Positions 26,697-35,366 of a DNA stretch of 64,000 bases are shown here, one piece after another. Origin of the DNA: an uncultured Verrucomicrobiales bacterium. Lineage in GTDB: Bacteria > Verrucomicrobiota > Verrucomicrobiia > Verrucomicrobiales > Akkermansiaceae. Under the pieces are notes generated by a model that was not told where the DNA came from, searched no databases, and was given only the letters and a program-made list of their open reading frames with translations. Position 1 is the stretch's first letter; each line of letters begins with the position of its first letter. Location of the stretch: contig CALGJQ010000013.1 in the NCBI GenBank assembly GCA_937928545.1, forward strand, positions 1-64,000, in the 5' to 3' direction. The translations under genes and the position numbers were made by a program.

Positions 26697-27277
26697 TCCG
26701 GCCCCCTGACGATTTTTCGGGTCGTTAGAATTACGGCGAGAGTGATGGCAGAGCCGGTAACGATATCGATCGGTCGATGTTGCCAGGTTGTGGCGATGGA
26801 TATGATTCCAATAGCCAGTGCAGACAGCATCCAGAGGAGCCACTGCGGTTTCTCCTTTGCATAGAGGTAGATGATGACGATGGGTCCCATGACGTGTCCG
26901 CATGGAACGATGCAGACTGGTTGATCGTGGGCAATGAGGAAGCGGTGGATGTTATAAAGCGAACCCTCGGGAGTGGCAGGGCGAGTCATTTCGGTTGGGT
27001 AGAAATACCAAATACTACCGATGACGAGGAAGGAGAGTGAGACGGCGACGAGGTATTGGTAAAAGTGCTCATTTTCTTTTAGCATAAGTGCGCCAATCCA
27101 AGGGAGGATGAGCATGAGGAGGTAGGGAACGGTCATTAGCGGCCAGAAGGGGACCCACTCCGGCATTTCAATCAGGCGATGCACCGTTTCAGTGCGCTGA
27201 TTGATGATCAGATAGATCCCCATCAAAAGTGCTCCTGTGGCATTCAAGAGGAGGGAGCGGATGATGAACGGCTTCAT
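26678..27277 (-). CDS. PAP2-like membrane phosphatase/transferase with altered motif
   Basis: 199 residues with about six hydrophobic segments. The PAP2 motifs are recognisable: YFYPTEMTRP (end of motif 1, Arg-Pro), PCGHVMGP (motif 2, normally PSGH) and TTWQHRPIDIVTG (motif 3, H-x3-D with its His and Asp). The family removes phosphate from lipids such as phosphatidate or undecaprenyl diphosphate, or transfers head groups. The Ser to Cys change in motif 2 does not touch the catalytic His residues. It may be related to inositol-phosphorylceramide-synthase-like PAP2 proteins. 26 bases separate it from the selD terminator. Confidence 0.8.
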   Translation of the reverse strand: MKPFIIRSLLLNATGALLMGIYLIINQRTETVHRLIEMPEWVPFWPLMTVPYLLMLILPWIGALMLKENEHFYQYLVAVSLSFLVIGSIWYFYPTEMTRPATPEGSLYNIHRFLIAHDQPVCIVPCGHVMGPIVIIYLYAKEKPQWLLWMLSALAIGIISIATTWQHRPIDIVTGSAITLAVILTTRKIVRGPDYSATT

Positions 27278-27289
27278 GCTGGGTTGATC

Positions 27290-27320
27290 AAAAAAGCGCA
27301 GCCAAATGTTTGGCTACGCT
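27290..27320 (-). terminator. Rho-independent terminator downstream of selD
   Basis: On the minus strand a 12-bp stem (AGCGTAGCCAAA with TTTGGCTGCGCT, one G-T pair) with a 2-base loop is followed by six T. It lies 26 bases after the selD stop. Its stem shares the GTAGCC/GGCTACG core with the dispersed palindromes of this window. Confidence 0.8.
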
Positions 27321-27346
27321 GGAGATTCGATATAAGGCGATACTTT

Positions 27347-28399
27347 CTAAGCGACCACTACGGCGTGTTCCTCCGCGTTGGTGAGGACTCCGATTTCTTG
27401 GGCGATGGGAGCGCCATTGTCTAAGAGGGTGTCTTTCGCTTGCACGAGATCTTCGGGCTTCACGGCGAGGAGGAGGCCTCCGGAAGTTTGGGCATCGGCG
27501 AGGAGGACGTGGATTTCTTCGGCGACCTCTGAGCTGAAGGAGGTGAACTCATTGGCGAGGCGGAGGTTTTCATGGCTTCCTCCGGGGACACAGCCTTTTT
27601 TGATGAATTCGATCACGTCTGGATCGATGCTGGGGACGGCTGAGGAATCGATGCGAGCGGTGACATTGGACTCACGGCAGAGGTGGCTCAGGTGACCCAA
27701 GAGACCGAAACCGGTGACGTCCGTTCCCGCGCGGGTGAGGCCGAGGGCGGCGATGGCCGAGCCGGGGGTGTTGAGTGAAGCCATTTGCAGAGAGGCTTTC
27801 TTCTCGAGTTCTGCTGAGCAAATGCCGCGTTTGATGGCGGTGGAGATAATTCCGGTGCCGAGAGGTTTGGTAAGGAGGAGAATATCTCCGGCTTGGCCAC
27901 CGGCATTTGAGATGACATTATTGGGATCGACCGTTCCGGTGACGGAGAGGCCGTAAAGGGGCTCGGGGTTTTGCACAGTGTGGCCACCGGCGAGGGAACA
28001 ATTGGCCTCGGCGACTTTATCAGCGCCGCCTTTGAGGATTTGGTTGATGACATCGAGCGAGACTTCATCGGTCGGCATCGCGACGATGTTCATTGCGGTG
28101 ATGGGTTTTCCGCCCATGGCATAGACGTCGGAGAGGGAGTTAGCGGCGGCGATTTGACCAAAGAGGTAAGGGTCGTCGACGATGGGGGTGAAGAAATCGA
28201 GGGTTTGAACGAGGGCGACCTCGTCGTTGATGCGATAAACGGCGGCATCGTCAGAGCTAGCAGAGCCAATGAGGAGATTAGGGTCGGAGATGTTGGAGAG
28301 GCCACGCAAGACTTGCGTGAGTTCGGCTTGGCCGAGTTTGGAGGCTCACCCTCCGCAGGAGGCCAGTTCTGTTAAGCGTTTGATGTCTTCGCGACTCAT
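27347..28399 (-). CDS. selD: Selenide, water dikinase SelD, selenocysteine-containing (in-frame UGA)
   Basis: SelD makes selenophosphate from selenide and ATP. With UGA read as Sec the frame is 350 residues, starting at ATG 28397-28399: MSREDIKRLTELASCGGU, then ASKLGQAELTQVL. Sec18 and the following Lys21 occupy the place of the catalytic Cys17/Lys20 of E. coli SelD. The rest is canonical: DDAAVYRINDEVALVQTLDFFTPIVDDP, ANSLSDVYAMGG, LAGGHTVQNPE and GTGIISTA. An automatic caller would start at a TTG or Met after the UGA (about 28309) and lose the active site. Its presence implies selA, selB and tRNA-Sec elsewhere in the genome. Confidence 0.9.
28346..28348 (-). other. UGA selenocysteine codon of selD, with a possible SECIS hairpin just downstream
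   Basis: Codon 18 reads TGA on the minus strand in the context TCC-TGC-GGA-GGG-TGA-GCC-TCC-AAA. Starting 11 bases after the UGA, TCGGC-CAA-GCCGA can form a 5-bp hairpin, in the distance range of bacterial SECIS elements, though the 3-base loop is not the textbook loop. A second hairpin (ACGCAA-GTC-TTGCGT) lies a little further on. The position at the SelD active site is the strongest argument for Sec. Confidence 0.8.
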
Positions 28400-28483
28400 G
28401 AGTATGAGTTTAGCTCGATATTGAGAATTTAAAATCCCTTTCCCTTTTTCTGCGATCGTTTAAATTCTCCGCAACCCCGAACT

Positions 28484-29863
28484 ATGTCTGAGAATAAGGA
28501 TCCCTATGAATTGGAAGGCGTAAGCCGTGGACGTCATGGTCGAAAGCCTTTCCCGTGGCTCACTGCTTGTCTTGTTGCGCTGGTAGCTTTGTTAGGCCTC
28601 GTGATTTTGACGCCGATTCCGGAGAAGGTGCGTCGGAAGCTAGGTTTGGCAAAGCCGCCGAAGGTGGTTGTGAAACAAGGTCCCGCTCCTAAGCCGGAGC
28701 TTGTGGTGAAGGAAAAGATTGTCGAGAAAGTCGTTAAGATCCGCCCTGCTTACTATGACGTGAAGGCCGGATCTGATGTCGCGAAGACTTCAATGGGTTT
28801 TGATTTTGAATCTGGGGTGAAGGAAAATGCGGGGCGTTTGACTTCGATCGAGCGCGAAGATGATGGAACTTATGAGGCTAAGTATACTCTTTCGGTAAAT
28901 CGTCCTGTGTCAGCAAAGACCTTTGAGGAGGTTTGCCAAGTGAATCCAGCTCTCGCGAAAATTTTGCCAGGGCTCGAGTCGATGATGGGGAGTGCCAAGG
29001 TTTCGCTTTTCTACAAAAACCTCTATGACAACAAGGCGGCGCGCTTACAGAAGTATGCGAATCGCTTGGATAAGCTTCTGACGAAGCATAATTATTACGA
29101 CTGCCAGACGATGCTTGAGATGGAGCATCCAGAGACTAAGCGGAAGGTCTTTTTGTTACAGGGAGATATGGATGTGGTGTCGGATGGATCTGATGGGGAT
29201 CGTCTTGCAACGATGCCGGAGAAGATTGTCAATTCTCCCTACTACCAGCCCTTCACAAGCTACGGTTGGCCGAAGACGGGGACAGTTGAGAACCCGATGA
29301 TTGCAGGATGGCGTCGGATGCTAAGTAAGGCGAAAGCGAAGGGAGACGCGAGCGAGATTTCCCGAATTGAGGATGGAATTAAGGACCTTCAGAAGCGGAG
29401 TTTTCTGATCGCCGATTATGATCCTTTCATCGTAATTCCGATCGATGTGATTCGAGATCGTGAAAGTCCCTATGGTCCAAATATTGGTGACTACGTGGTC
29501 GTGATTTACGGAGAGAGTATTTACCCAGCGATTGTGGGTGATGCAGGGCCAAGTTTTAAAGTTGGGGAGGCGAGCCTACGAATGGCCAAAGAGATTAATA
29601 ATCTAGCGTCATCTTATCACCGTCCAGTTTCTGATGTGAGTGTGAGCTACGTGGTTTTTCCTCGAAGCTCAGCGGAAAAATGGTCAGCTCCGGACTACAA
29701 CTTTTGGCGACAGGAATGCCTGAGACTTTTGGGAGAAGTCGGCGGTCTCGGTGAAGGATATCAGATGCACCAATGGGTGAATACTTTCCCTGTTGCTGAG
29801 CCTGAAGAGCCCGTTGCAACGGAAGAGGCGGTGGTGCCTGTTGAAGAAAGCGAGAGTGACTAG
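28484..29863 (+). CDS. Membrane-anchored protein with GH75 chitosanase-like domain
   Basis: 459 residues. A basic cytoplasmic start, one TM segment (about 24-44, WLTACLVALVALLGLVIL) and a Lys/Pro linker lead to an extracytoplasmic domain. LLQGDMDVVSDGSDGDR (about 224-240), PFIVIPIDVIRD (about 317-328), GDYVVVIYGESIYPAIVGD and FKVGEASLRMAKEIN match the order of conserved blocks in GH75 chitosanases (DMDVDCDG, then the GDxxG/GEASxxLA region). The C-terminus is an acidic Glu/Val/Pro tail. A glycosidase function is inferred; catalytic residues should be checked by alignment. Divergent from selD; its last 4 bases overlap the convergent TPR gene. Confidence 0.72.
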   Translation: MSENKDPYELEGVSRGRHGRKPFPWLTACLVALVALLGLVILTPIPEKVRRKLGLAKPPKVVVKQGPAPKPELVVKEKIVEKVVKIRPAYYDVKAGSDVAKTSMGFDFESGVKENAGRLTSIEREDDGTYEAKYTLSVNRPVSAKTFEEVCQVNPALAKILPGLESMMGSAKVSLFYKNLYDNKAARLQKYANRLDKLLTKHNYYDCQTMLEMEHPETKRKVFLLQGDMDVVSDGSDGDRLATMPEKIVNSPYYQPFTSYGWPKTGTVENPMIAGWRRMLSKAKAKGDASEISRIEDGIKDLQKRSFLIADYDPFIVIPIDVIRDRESPYGPNIGDYVVVIYGESIYPAIVGDAGPSFKVGEASLRMAKEINNLASSYHRPVSDVSVSYVVFPRSSAEKWSAPDYNFWRQECLRLLGEVGGLGEGYQMHQWVNTFPVAEPEEPVATEEAVVPVEESESD

Positions 29864-31521
29864 TCTTGCTCTGCTTTGAATAGCGCGCTCTTTGCTAAAG
29901 CGCTGTATTTTTGGAAGTCAGATTCTTTCCCCAATTCTTGAGACGCTTGCGCTAAACCTTGGTAGATGTGTCCGCTCCTTTTTCTTTTTTCCAGAGCCTG
30001 TTTGAAAAAGGTAATGGCCTGAGAGGGGTGGCCTTTGCTTAACGCGCACCAGCCAAGAGTCTCAGGCACTGGGGAGATCATAATCGGAGGTTCGGTATGT
30101 CGATCGTCCATAAGGATAGCCGAGAGAGCCCAGGTGAGTTGGAACTCGCCGTCTTTCGTCAATTGAGCTTGGTTCATCATGGCCCTGCTTTCTAGTTTTA
30201 GGATTTTTGCCGACTTCTTTGCGAGGGCGAGAGGTTGGCTTTCTCCGAAAAAGCGAGGTTTTGCGGCCAGGAGAGTATCGATTTCTTTCGATTGCAGATC
30301 CGCGAGTGAGTGAACTTGCCCCAGGTCTTTGTCTGAAAGTGGCCCCGGTTGTAGAAGGAGGTCTTTGAGGAGGCAGTTGTATTTTAGGACTTTGAGATAA
30401 TGGCGCGCGGGAGATTTTTCAGGGATCAAATCATCGCTCAATAGGGTTGCGGCCTTTTTGAAGTCTCTTGCTCGAATGTGGGGAGTAGCCATGGCCACTG
30501 GCGAAGAGTAGAGATTGATTTGAGAGGCTTGCGCTTTTAGGCGGTCTTCTGGGGCGCTGATTTTTGAGAGGCGCGTCGCCGTTTCGGTCGCAAGTTGGTA
30601 GTCGCCACGATCAGAAGCGGCTTGAACCAGATAAAGAAGATTATGAATGTAGTTTTTATGATCGATGGCGGGGATCTTTTCTTCATCGAGGTATTTTTTT
30701 TCGATGGTGTCACATCGTAAGAAGGCTTCGCAGGCTTTGTCGTATTCTCCTGCAAGGTAGTAGATATGACCTGGCATATGGGTGAGGTGGCCGGATCCGG
30801 TGGCGATTTTTGCGAGGGAATCGGCCGCTTGTCTTGCTTGTTCGAAATCTGGTCCAGCTTCTAGGATATGGATGAGGTAGTGATTGAGAGCAATATCGTG
30901 GGGCGATTTTCTTAAAGCCATATTGATCGCGGTAATGGCTTTATTCGTGTCTCTTGATGGCAATTCATCCTGATAGCCCTTGTTCGACCAAAGTGAAAAC
31001 CAGGCGACCGCGTTGGTGTCATTCGGGTAAGTCTGGATGATTTTTTGGAGCTCGGGGAGCGCTAAAGAGGGGCCGCTTTGAATGAGCTTTTGTAGGACGG
31101 AGAGATAGCTTCTCTCATGAGGAGAGACTTTCGATTGAAGTTGAAGTGCGATCTCTAAAGCGGCGGCTCTCTCTTTGCCTGCTTCATTGTCTTTTCCGGG
31201 GAGAGCCATTCCGATGCCCCAATAAGCCATGACGCAATTGGGATCGTGTTTGAGAGCTTCGAGAAAAGAGCGGTAGGCTTCGAACTCCCAATATCCATGG
31301 AGATGGGTCAGTCCTTGATCAAACCACTTCTGAGCCTCGGGTGAGCTGGTTGTGATCTTTAGATGGCACTTCCCAATATTTTCACGGTAGGTCGGGGGAG
31401 GGAGATTTTTAAGGTATGCAGGATGAACACGACTCAGGTTGCAGCACCGGCATTGAGTCAAATCTTGAGCCAAGCTTGAGGTAAGAAGAGAAATTGACGT
31501 GAGCAGTTTTAGGAAGGGCAC
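29860..31521 (-). CDS. Secreted TPR repeat protein
   Basis: 553 residues with a signal peptide (MPFLKLLTSISLLTSSLAQ), then a Cys-rich QCRCCNL start. KWFDQGLTHLHGYWEFEAYRSFLEALKHDPNCVMAYWGIGMAL and later HLTHMPGHIYYLAGEYDKACEAFLRCD are TPR units and are shared with widespread bacterial TPR proteins of unknown function. The C-terminal units (WCALSKGHPSQAITFFKQALEK) are also TPR. Last of the minus-strand series that follows the Bat operon, 43 bases after the DegP-like gene; whether it belongs to that operon is uncertain. Confidence 0.85.
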   Translation of the reverse strand: MPFLKLLTSISLLTSSLAQDLTQCRCCNLSRVHPAYLKNLPPPTYRENIGKCHLKITTSSPEAQKWFDQGLTHLHGYWEFEAYRSFLEALKHDPNCVMAYWGIGMALPGKDNEAGKERAAALEIALQLQSKVSPHERSYLSVLQKLIQSGPSLALPELQKIIQTYPNDTNAVAWFSLWSNKGYQDELPSRDTNKAITAINMALRKSPHDIALNHYLIHILEAGPDFEQARQAADSLAKIATGSGHLTHMPGHIYYLAGEYDKACEAFLRCDTIEKKYLDEEKIPAIDHKNYIHNLLYLVQAASDRGDYQLATETATRLSKISAPEDRLKAQASQINLYSSPVAMATPHIRARDFKKAATLLSDDLIPEKSPARHYLKVLKYNCLLKDLLLQPGPLSDKDLGQVHSLADLQSKEIDTLLAAKPRFFGESQPLALAKKSAKILKLESRAMMNQAQLTKDGEFQLTWALSAILMDDRHTEPPIMISPVPETLGWCALSKGHPSQAITFFKQALEKRKRSGHIYQGLAQASQELGKESDFQKYSALAKSALFKAEQD

Positions 31522-31564
31522 CCATGCAAGCTAGGTTGTCGCTCAGTCGAGTCAAATTCTAAGC

Positions 31565-33691
31565 TCAGCGCTGCATAGCCTTTCGGCGTAATTTTGCGAC
31601 AACCCAGTCGATTCGCTCGGTCGAAATGGCGAGCGAGCGATGGCGGAGGGCGCGTGCGATATTGATGCCGACGACTTGTCCTTTAAGATTGAGGAGTGGT
31701 GAGCCGGTGAGGCGTGGGGTGAGTTGCTGATCGTGATAGAGAGCGTGAGGGAAACCGGCTCGTCGTTTGCTCAGTTTGCCTCCGCGTGCGCTGAGAGAGG
31801 AGAGGGCGCCATCGCGTTGTGAGGAGTTACGATCAAAGGAACCGGCTGCGGTGGCGGGGCGCAAGTCGAGGATAGGTTCGAGAGTGATCTCTTTATCCTC
31901 TCTCTTAACAACAAGGGTGATTTTTTCTCCGGGAGAGCTTTTAGAGACTCTCATAGTAAAGTCATCAATTCCTTGGAGGGGAGAGTCTCCGAATTCGATA
32001 ATCTCATCTCCTTCGAGTAAACCGATTTTATCGGCGGGACTACCGACTTCGACGGTTTCGATGATAGGATTGATCGCTTCAGGAGCGAAGGTGATTCCGA
32101 GGTAAGCGCTGGGTTGATCCGAGCTGTGGTTGAGTTCGTAACCTTTCTTGGGAGCAAGGCGAGCGGGCTGAGTGATGACGCCATAGAGGAAGCCTTTAGG
32201 AGTGGGCGAGAGGAGTAATTGGCCAACTTTGGGTTCATTGGGCTCCCAACTTACTGGGACGAGTCCGGTGGCGGAGATTTTAATGAGGGCGATATCGAAC
32301 TCTTCATCGACCGCCATGATTTCGACAGGGTAGTCTTGTCTGTCAAAGCTCGCGATAAGGCCCTCGACATTTTCAATTTCAGATGCCTTGGTGATTAACT
32401 GGCCCATTTCATGAATGACCGTGGCACTGACAATCGTTTTGCCATTGCGGTCTTTGAGCGGAAGGACGGAACGGGTGAGGGTGTCGCGGAGATCTTGGAA
32501 AGAGGAGAGGAATTCATTGGCTGGGATTCGTTGAGGTCCAGAGGCATCATTTTCATCGATGACCATCATGTCGATCACTCCCGCGACCGGTTGGGGGAAA
32601 TGGGCGCGGGCGATGACTTGGTCCGGTTTTAGAGTCACACTTTTACCCTTTCCGGTGGTGAGCTTGATTTCCTTTCCTGATTGCAGTTTGAGCGAGAGGG
32701 AGATGGTGCGGCTGATGATTTCGTCATTCACTGCGGTGATGAGGTCGCCTTTCTTTAGGCCAGCTCGGGCGGCTGGGCTTTCGGGGATGAGGGAGACAAT
32801 GCGTGGTGCGGAGGCTTCGAGCGTGAAGCCGTATCGAGGAGATTTTTCGGCCTCGGGATCGGGTTCCCACTGGTTCAAGAAGGCCTGCATGTGATGTGGG
32901 TCAAGGAGGCGTGGTCGGGCGAGAAGTTCGGCCGCTCCGGGCTCGTCAGCATTCTTTTTCAGGGCTTCTTCAAAGCGGTCACGGAGATCAGCATAGGGTT
33001 CATCAAAAAGGTTGTTTTGCTGCGATTGGTTTTGCATTGAACGGCCAAAAGACTCGCTATTCATGAGGGCATCCCAGCGGGCGATGATGGCAGGAAGTGG
33101 GACGTGTTTGTTGACGTTCCAAGACCCGCCGATGTTGCTGTTAATGCCGATGACTTCGCCTTTGAGATTGTAGAGAGGGCCGCCAGAGTCGCCTGAAATG
33201 ACCATGGCGTTGGTGGTGATAGCGTCGGTGAAGCCGCTCGTCGTTCCCGCTTCAAAGATGCGTCCGAGTCGGACGGGAGAAGGACGACCAACGACGGGGC
33301 CGCCGGGGTGACCGGTGGCGATGACCCAGTCGCCGATTTTGTAAGTGGGAGTTTCAATGTAAGGTCGGAAAGGGAAGGGGCCGGGGGCATTGATTTTGAG
33401 CAAGGCTCCGTCGGACTCGTGATCGACACCGAGGCTGGTGGCATCCAGTTCACGTCCGTCGGCGAGGAGGACTTTCATTTGTTTGCCAGGTTCTGAAGTG
33501 ACGTGAGCGGCGGTGATGACGAGGCCATCTGGGGAGACGATGACCCCGGAACCAGAGCCGCCATTGAGCATCACGGCGACGGTTGATTCGACGAGAGTCG
33601 GGGAGAGTCGGCGGACGATTTTATCGAGCTCCTGCGGCGTTTGTGCGGAGAGTGAAGTGAGGAGGAAAAGAAAGAAGAGAAAGGATTTCAT
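31565..33691 (-). CDS. DegP/HtrA-like S1C serine protease with second degenerate protease domain and PDZ domains
   Basis: 708 residues from MKSFLFFLFLLTSLSAQ (CAT at 33689-33691); the longer frame to 33901 only overlaps the upstream gene. The first trypsin-like domain is complete: His in VITAAHVTS, Asp in DHESDGALLKI and Ser in ISGDSGGPLYNLKGEVIGIN. A PDZ follows (GFTLEASAPRIVSLIPESPAARAGLKKGDLI). The second protease-like domain (about 430-700) has LLNLKGQVVGIN without the GDSGG core and is dead; within it lies another PDZ (AYLGITFAPEAI, GLLEGDEIIEFG). Exported, likely protein quality control. It starts 4 bases after the pseudoprotease gene, at the end of the Bat operon. Confidence 0.88.
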   Translation of the reverse strand: MKSFLFFLFLLTSLSAQTPQELDKIVRRLSPTLVESTVAVMLNGGSGSGVIVSPDGLVITAAHVTSEPGKQMKVLLADGRELDATSLGVDHESDGALLKINAPGPFPFRPYIETPTYKIGDWVIATGHPGGPVVGRPSPVRLGRIFEAGTTSGFTDAITTNAMVISGDSGGPLYNLKGEVIGINSNIGGSWNVNKHVPLPAIIARWDALMNSESFGRSMQNQSQQNNLFDEPYADLRDRFEEALKKNADEPGAAELLARPRLLDPHHMQAFLNQWEPDPEAEKSPRYGFTLEASAPRIVSLIPESPAARAGLKKGDLITAVNDEIISRTISLSLKLQSGKEIKLTTGKGKSVTLKPDQVIARAHFPQPVAGVIDMMVIDENDASGPQRIPANEFLSSFQDLRDTLTRSVLPLKDRNGKTIVSATVIHEMGQLITKASEIENVEGLIASFDRQDYPVEIMAVDEEFDIALIKISATGLVPVSWEPNEPKVGQLLLSPTPKGFLYGVITQPARLAPKKGYELNHSSDQPSAYLGITFAPEAINPIIETVEVGSPADKIGLLEGDEIIEFGDSPLQGIDDFTMRVSKSSPGEKITLVVKREDKEITLEPILDLRPATAAGSFDRNSSQRDGALSSLSARGGKLSKRRAGFPHALYHDQQLTPRLTGSPLLNLKGQVVGINIARALRHRSLAISTERIDWVVAKLRRKAMQR

Positions 33692-33695
33692 GGGC

Positions 33696-35366
33696 TTAGA
33701 AAGCGCGGGTTTCAGCGAGGAGTCTCGCGAGGGCTTCGCGGAGATCGGCAGGGCGGAGAGCGAGAGTGCGGGTGGGAGAAACGGCGGCGATGTTGAGTCC
33801 GAGTGCGCGGCCTTGGAGGTCAAAGATGGGTGAGCCGCAGTCCCAGGCATTGAGAGGAGTGGTGTGGACGAGGACATCGGGGAAAGGACCTCGGCGGACA
33901 CTGGGAATCATGGGGATATACGGTATTTCGATGCCGGTGGCTGCTGGGATGAGGAGAGGGGCGACCAGTTTGACTTTAAACTCTTGAGAACTGGGAGGGC
34001 GCTTGACAGTGACGGAGACTTCATCGCCGACGCGGTGGCTATCGAGAAGGTCGGTGAGTTCCGAGCGGCGGGTGATTTTTTGTCCATCGATGCTTTCGAT
34101 GAGGTCGCCGGGTGAGAGGCCTGATTCGAAGGCTGGGGTGTCTTTTTGAATGGCGGCGATGGAAATGCCGTTATCCTTTTGTTCGGTGACGAGGCCGAGG
34201 CCGGTGACTTGGCTGGTGGCGTGAACGGTGGGCGTTTTTGCTTTGAGAAGTTGGGTGAAGGTCCCGGCGTAGGAGCTAGCGTCGATGACCATGTCTTCGC
34301 TGGCTTCTTGGAGGAGAATGGGAGAGGCCAAGGTAGTGCCGGGCTTGGGAAGTTCGTCTGACCATTTGACGACGGGAAGACCGGTGGCATCAATTCCGAC
34401 GAGGGCAAGATCGGTCGCTTCGTCGGTGGCGAGGATGATGCCGCGGTAGTTTTTTCCGCCAACGCGGACGCGTAAGTCGGGGCCTAGGTCGCTCGCTTTG
34501 GTGAGGATCATGCCGTCTTGGCGGACGATGGTGCCGATGATGGAGTGAGTGGATTGAGCGCCTTCATTGAAGATGAGAGCACAGGGGAGAGGTGAAGGGT
34601 GGGTGCCTTGGATGAAGCGCTCGCGCGCTTCGGTAAGAGGGGAGCTGGTGATTTCTCTGGCTTCTTCAGCATCAGCCTCGGGAGCTTTTGGCAATGAGGG
34701 TAAGGAGGAGTCAGTGAGGTCGGGCAGGATGGCATCGATCTCGGGGATTTCCTCGAGGATTTTGGTGATGAAGAGAGCTGGAGTATTTGAAGCTCGGGGG
34801 TTCAAAGTGACGGCGATGAGGCTGCCGGAGAGATCAAAGACAGGAGTGCCAGGAGCGTGGAAGACGCTATCGAGGCGGAGAGCGGTCGCTTTTTCAGGAG
34901 GAGCGAATTCGAGATGCTCGACATAAATGCCGGGAGTTTCGCCAAGCGAAGCGATGGGCGCGCAGGTCGGAATGATGACGCTGTGATCGACGACCTTAGA
35001 GATTCGCGAAGGGAGGAGGCTTTCGTCTTTTTCTTCCAGCTTGAGGAGAGCGATGAAGCGTTTGGGCTTTTCGACGATGGTGGTGAGGGTGAGGCGTGAG
35101 CCGTCGGGTTTGTAGAGGAGGTAAGGAGCGTCCTCGCCGTCGATGCTGGGGAGGAAGGGGGAGAGGAGGTGTCCCTCTTCGCTGACGACCGTGGCGACGC
35201 GCGTAGTAGTCAATCCGGTGCGGCCAATGATGACGGTTTGGAGAGGGAGTTTATTGGCGAAAGCGAGCGTGCTTTTTTCAATGGCGGCTTCTTCCTGCTC
35301 GCTCCAAGTGATGGGGGCGGCGAGGGAGGATAGAGTGAGGGCGAGGCTGATGAGAAGGGTTTTCAT
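33696..35366 (-). CDS. DegP-like pseudoprotease with PDZ domain
   Basis: 556 residues with a signal peptide (MKTLLISLALTLSSLAAP). It has two trypsin-like halves: the first ends FHAPGTPVFDLSGSLIAVTLN and the second WDCGSPIFDLQGRALGLNIA, both shaped like the S1C C-terminal barrel but lacking GDSGG; no TAAH motif is present. A PDZ is at about 380-460 (GISIAAIQKDTPAFESGLSPGDLIES). It is therefore a paralogue of the following DegP-like protein that has lost catalysis, possibly a regulator or chaperone for it. It abuts the BatD/E fusion stop with no spacer. Confidence 0.85.
   Translation of the reverse strand: MKTLLISLALTLSSLAAPITWSEQEEAAIEKSTLAFANKLPLQTVIIGRTGLTTTRVATVVSEEGHLLSPFLPSIDGEDAPYLLYKPDGSRLTLTTIVEKPKRFIALLKLEEKDESLLPSRISKVVDHSVIIPTCAPIASLGETPGIYVEHLEFAPPEKATALRLDSVFHAPGTPVFDLSGSLIAVTLNPRASNTPALFITKILEEIPEIDAILPDLTDSSLPSLPKAPEADAEEAREITSSPLTEARERFIQGTHPSPLPCALIFNEGAQSTHSIIGTIVRQDGMILTKASDLGPDLRVRVGGKNYRGIILATDEATDLALVGIDATGLPVVKWSDELPKPGTTLASPILLQEASEDMVIDASSYAGTFTQLLKAKTPTVHATSQVTGLGLVTEQKDNGISIAAIQKDTPAFESGLSPGDLIESIDGQKITRRSELTDLLDSHRVGDEVSVTVKRPPSSQEFKVKLVAPLLIPAATGIEIPYIPMIPSVRRGPFPDVLVHTTPLNAWDCGSPIFDLQGRALGLNIAAVSPTRTLALRPADLREALARLLAETRAF

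Noticed and set aside
28310-28348. Frameshift or nonsense mutation in selD
   Set aside because: The frame is continuous across the TGA, and the stop sits exactly on the Sec/Cys catalytic position of SelD.
33692-33901. Extended start of the DegP-like gene to 33901
   Set aside because: The extra 70 residues lie over the pseudoprotease gene and precede a perfect signal peptide at 33691.
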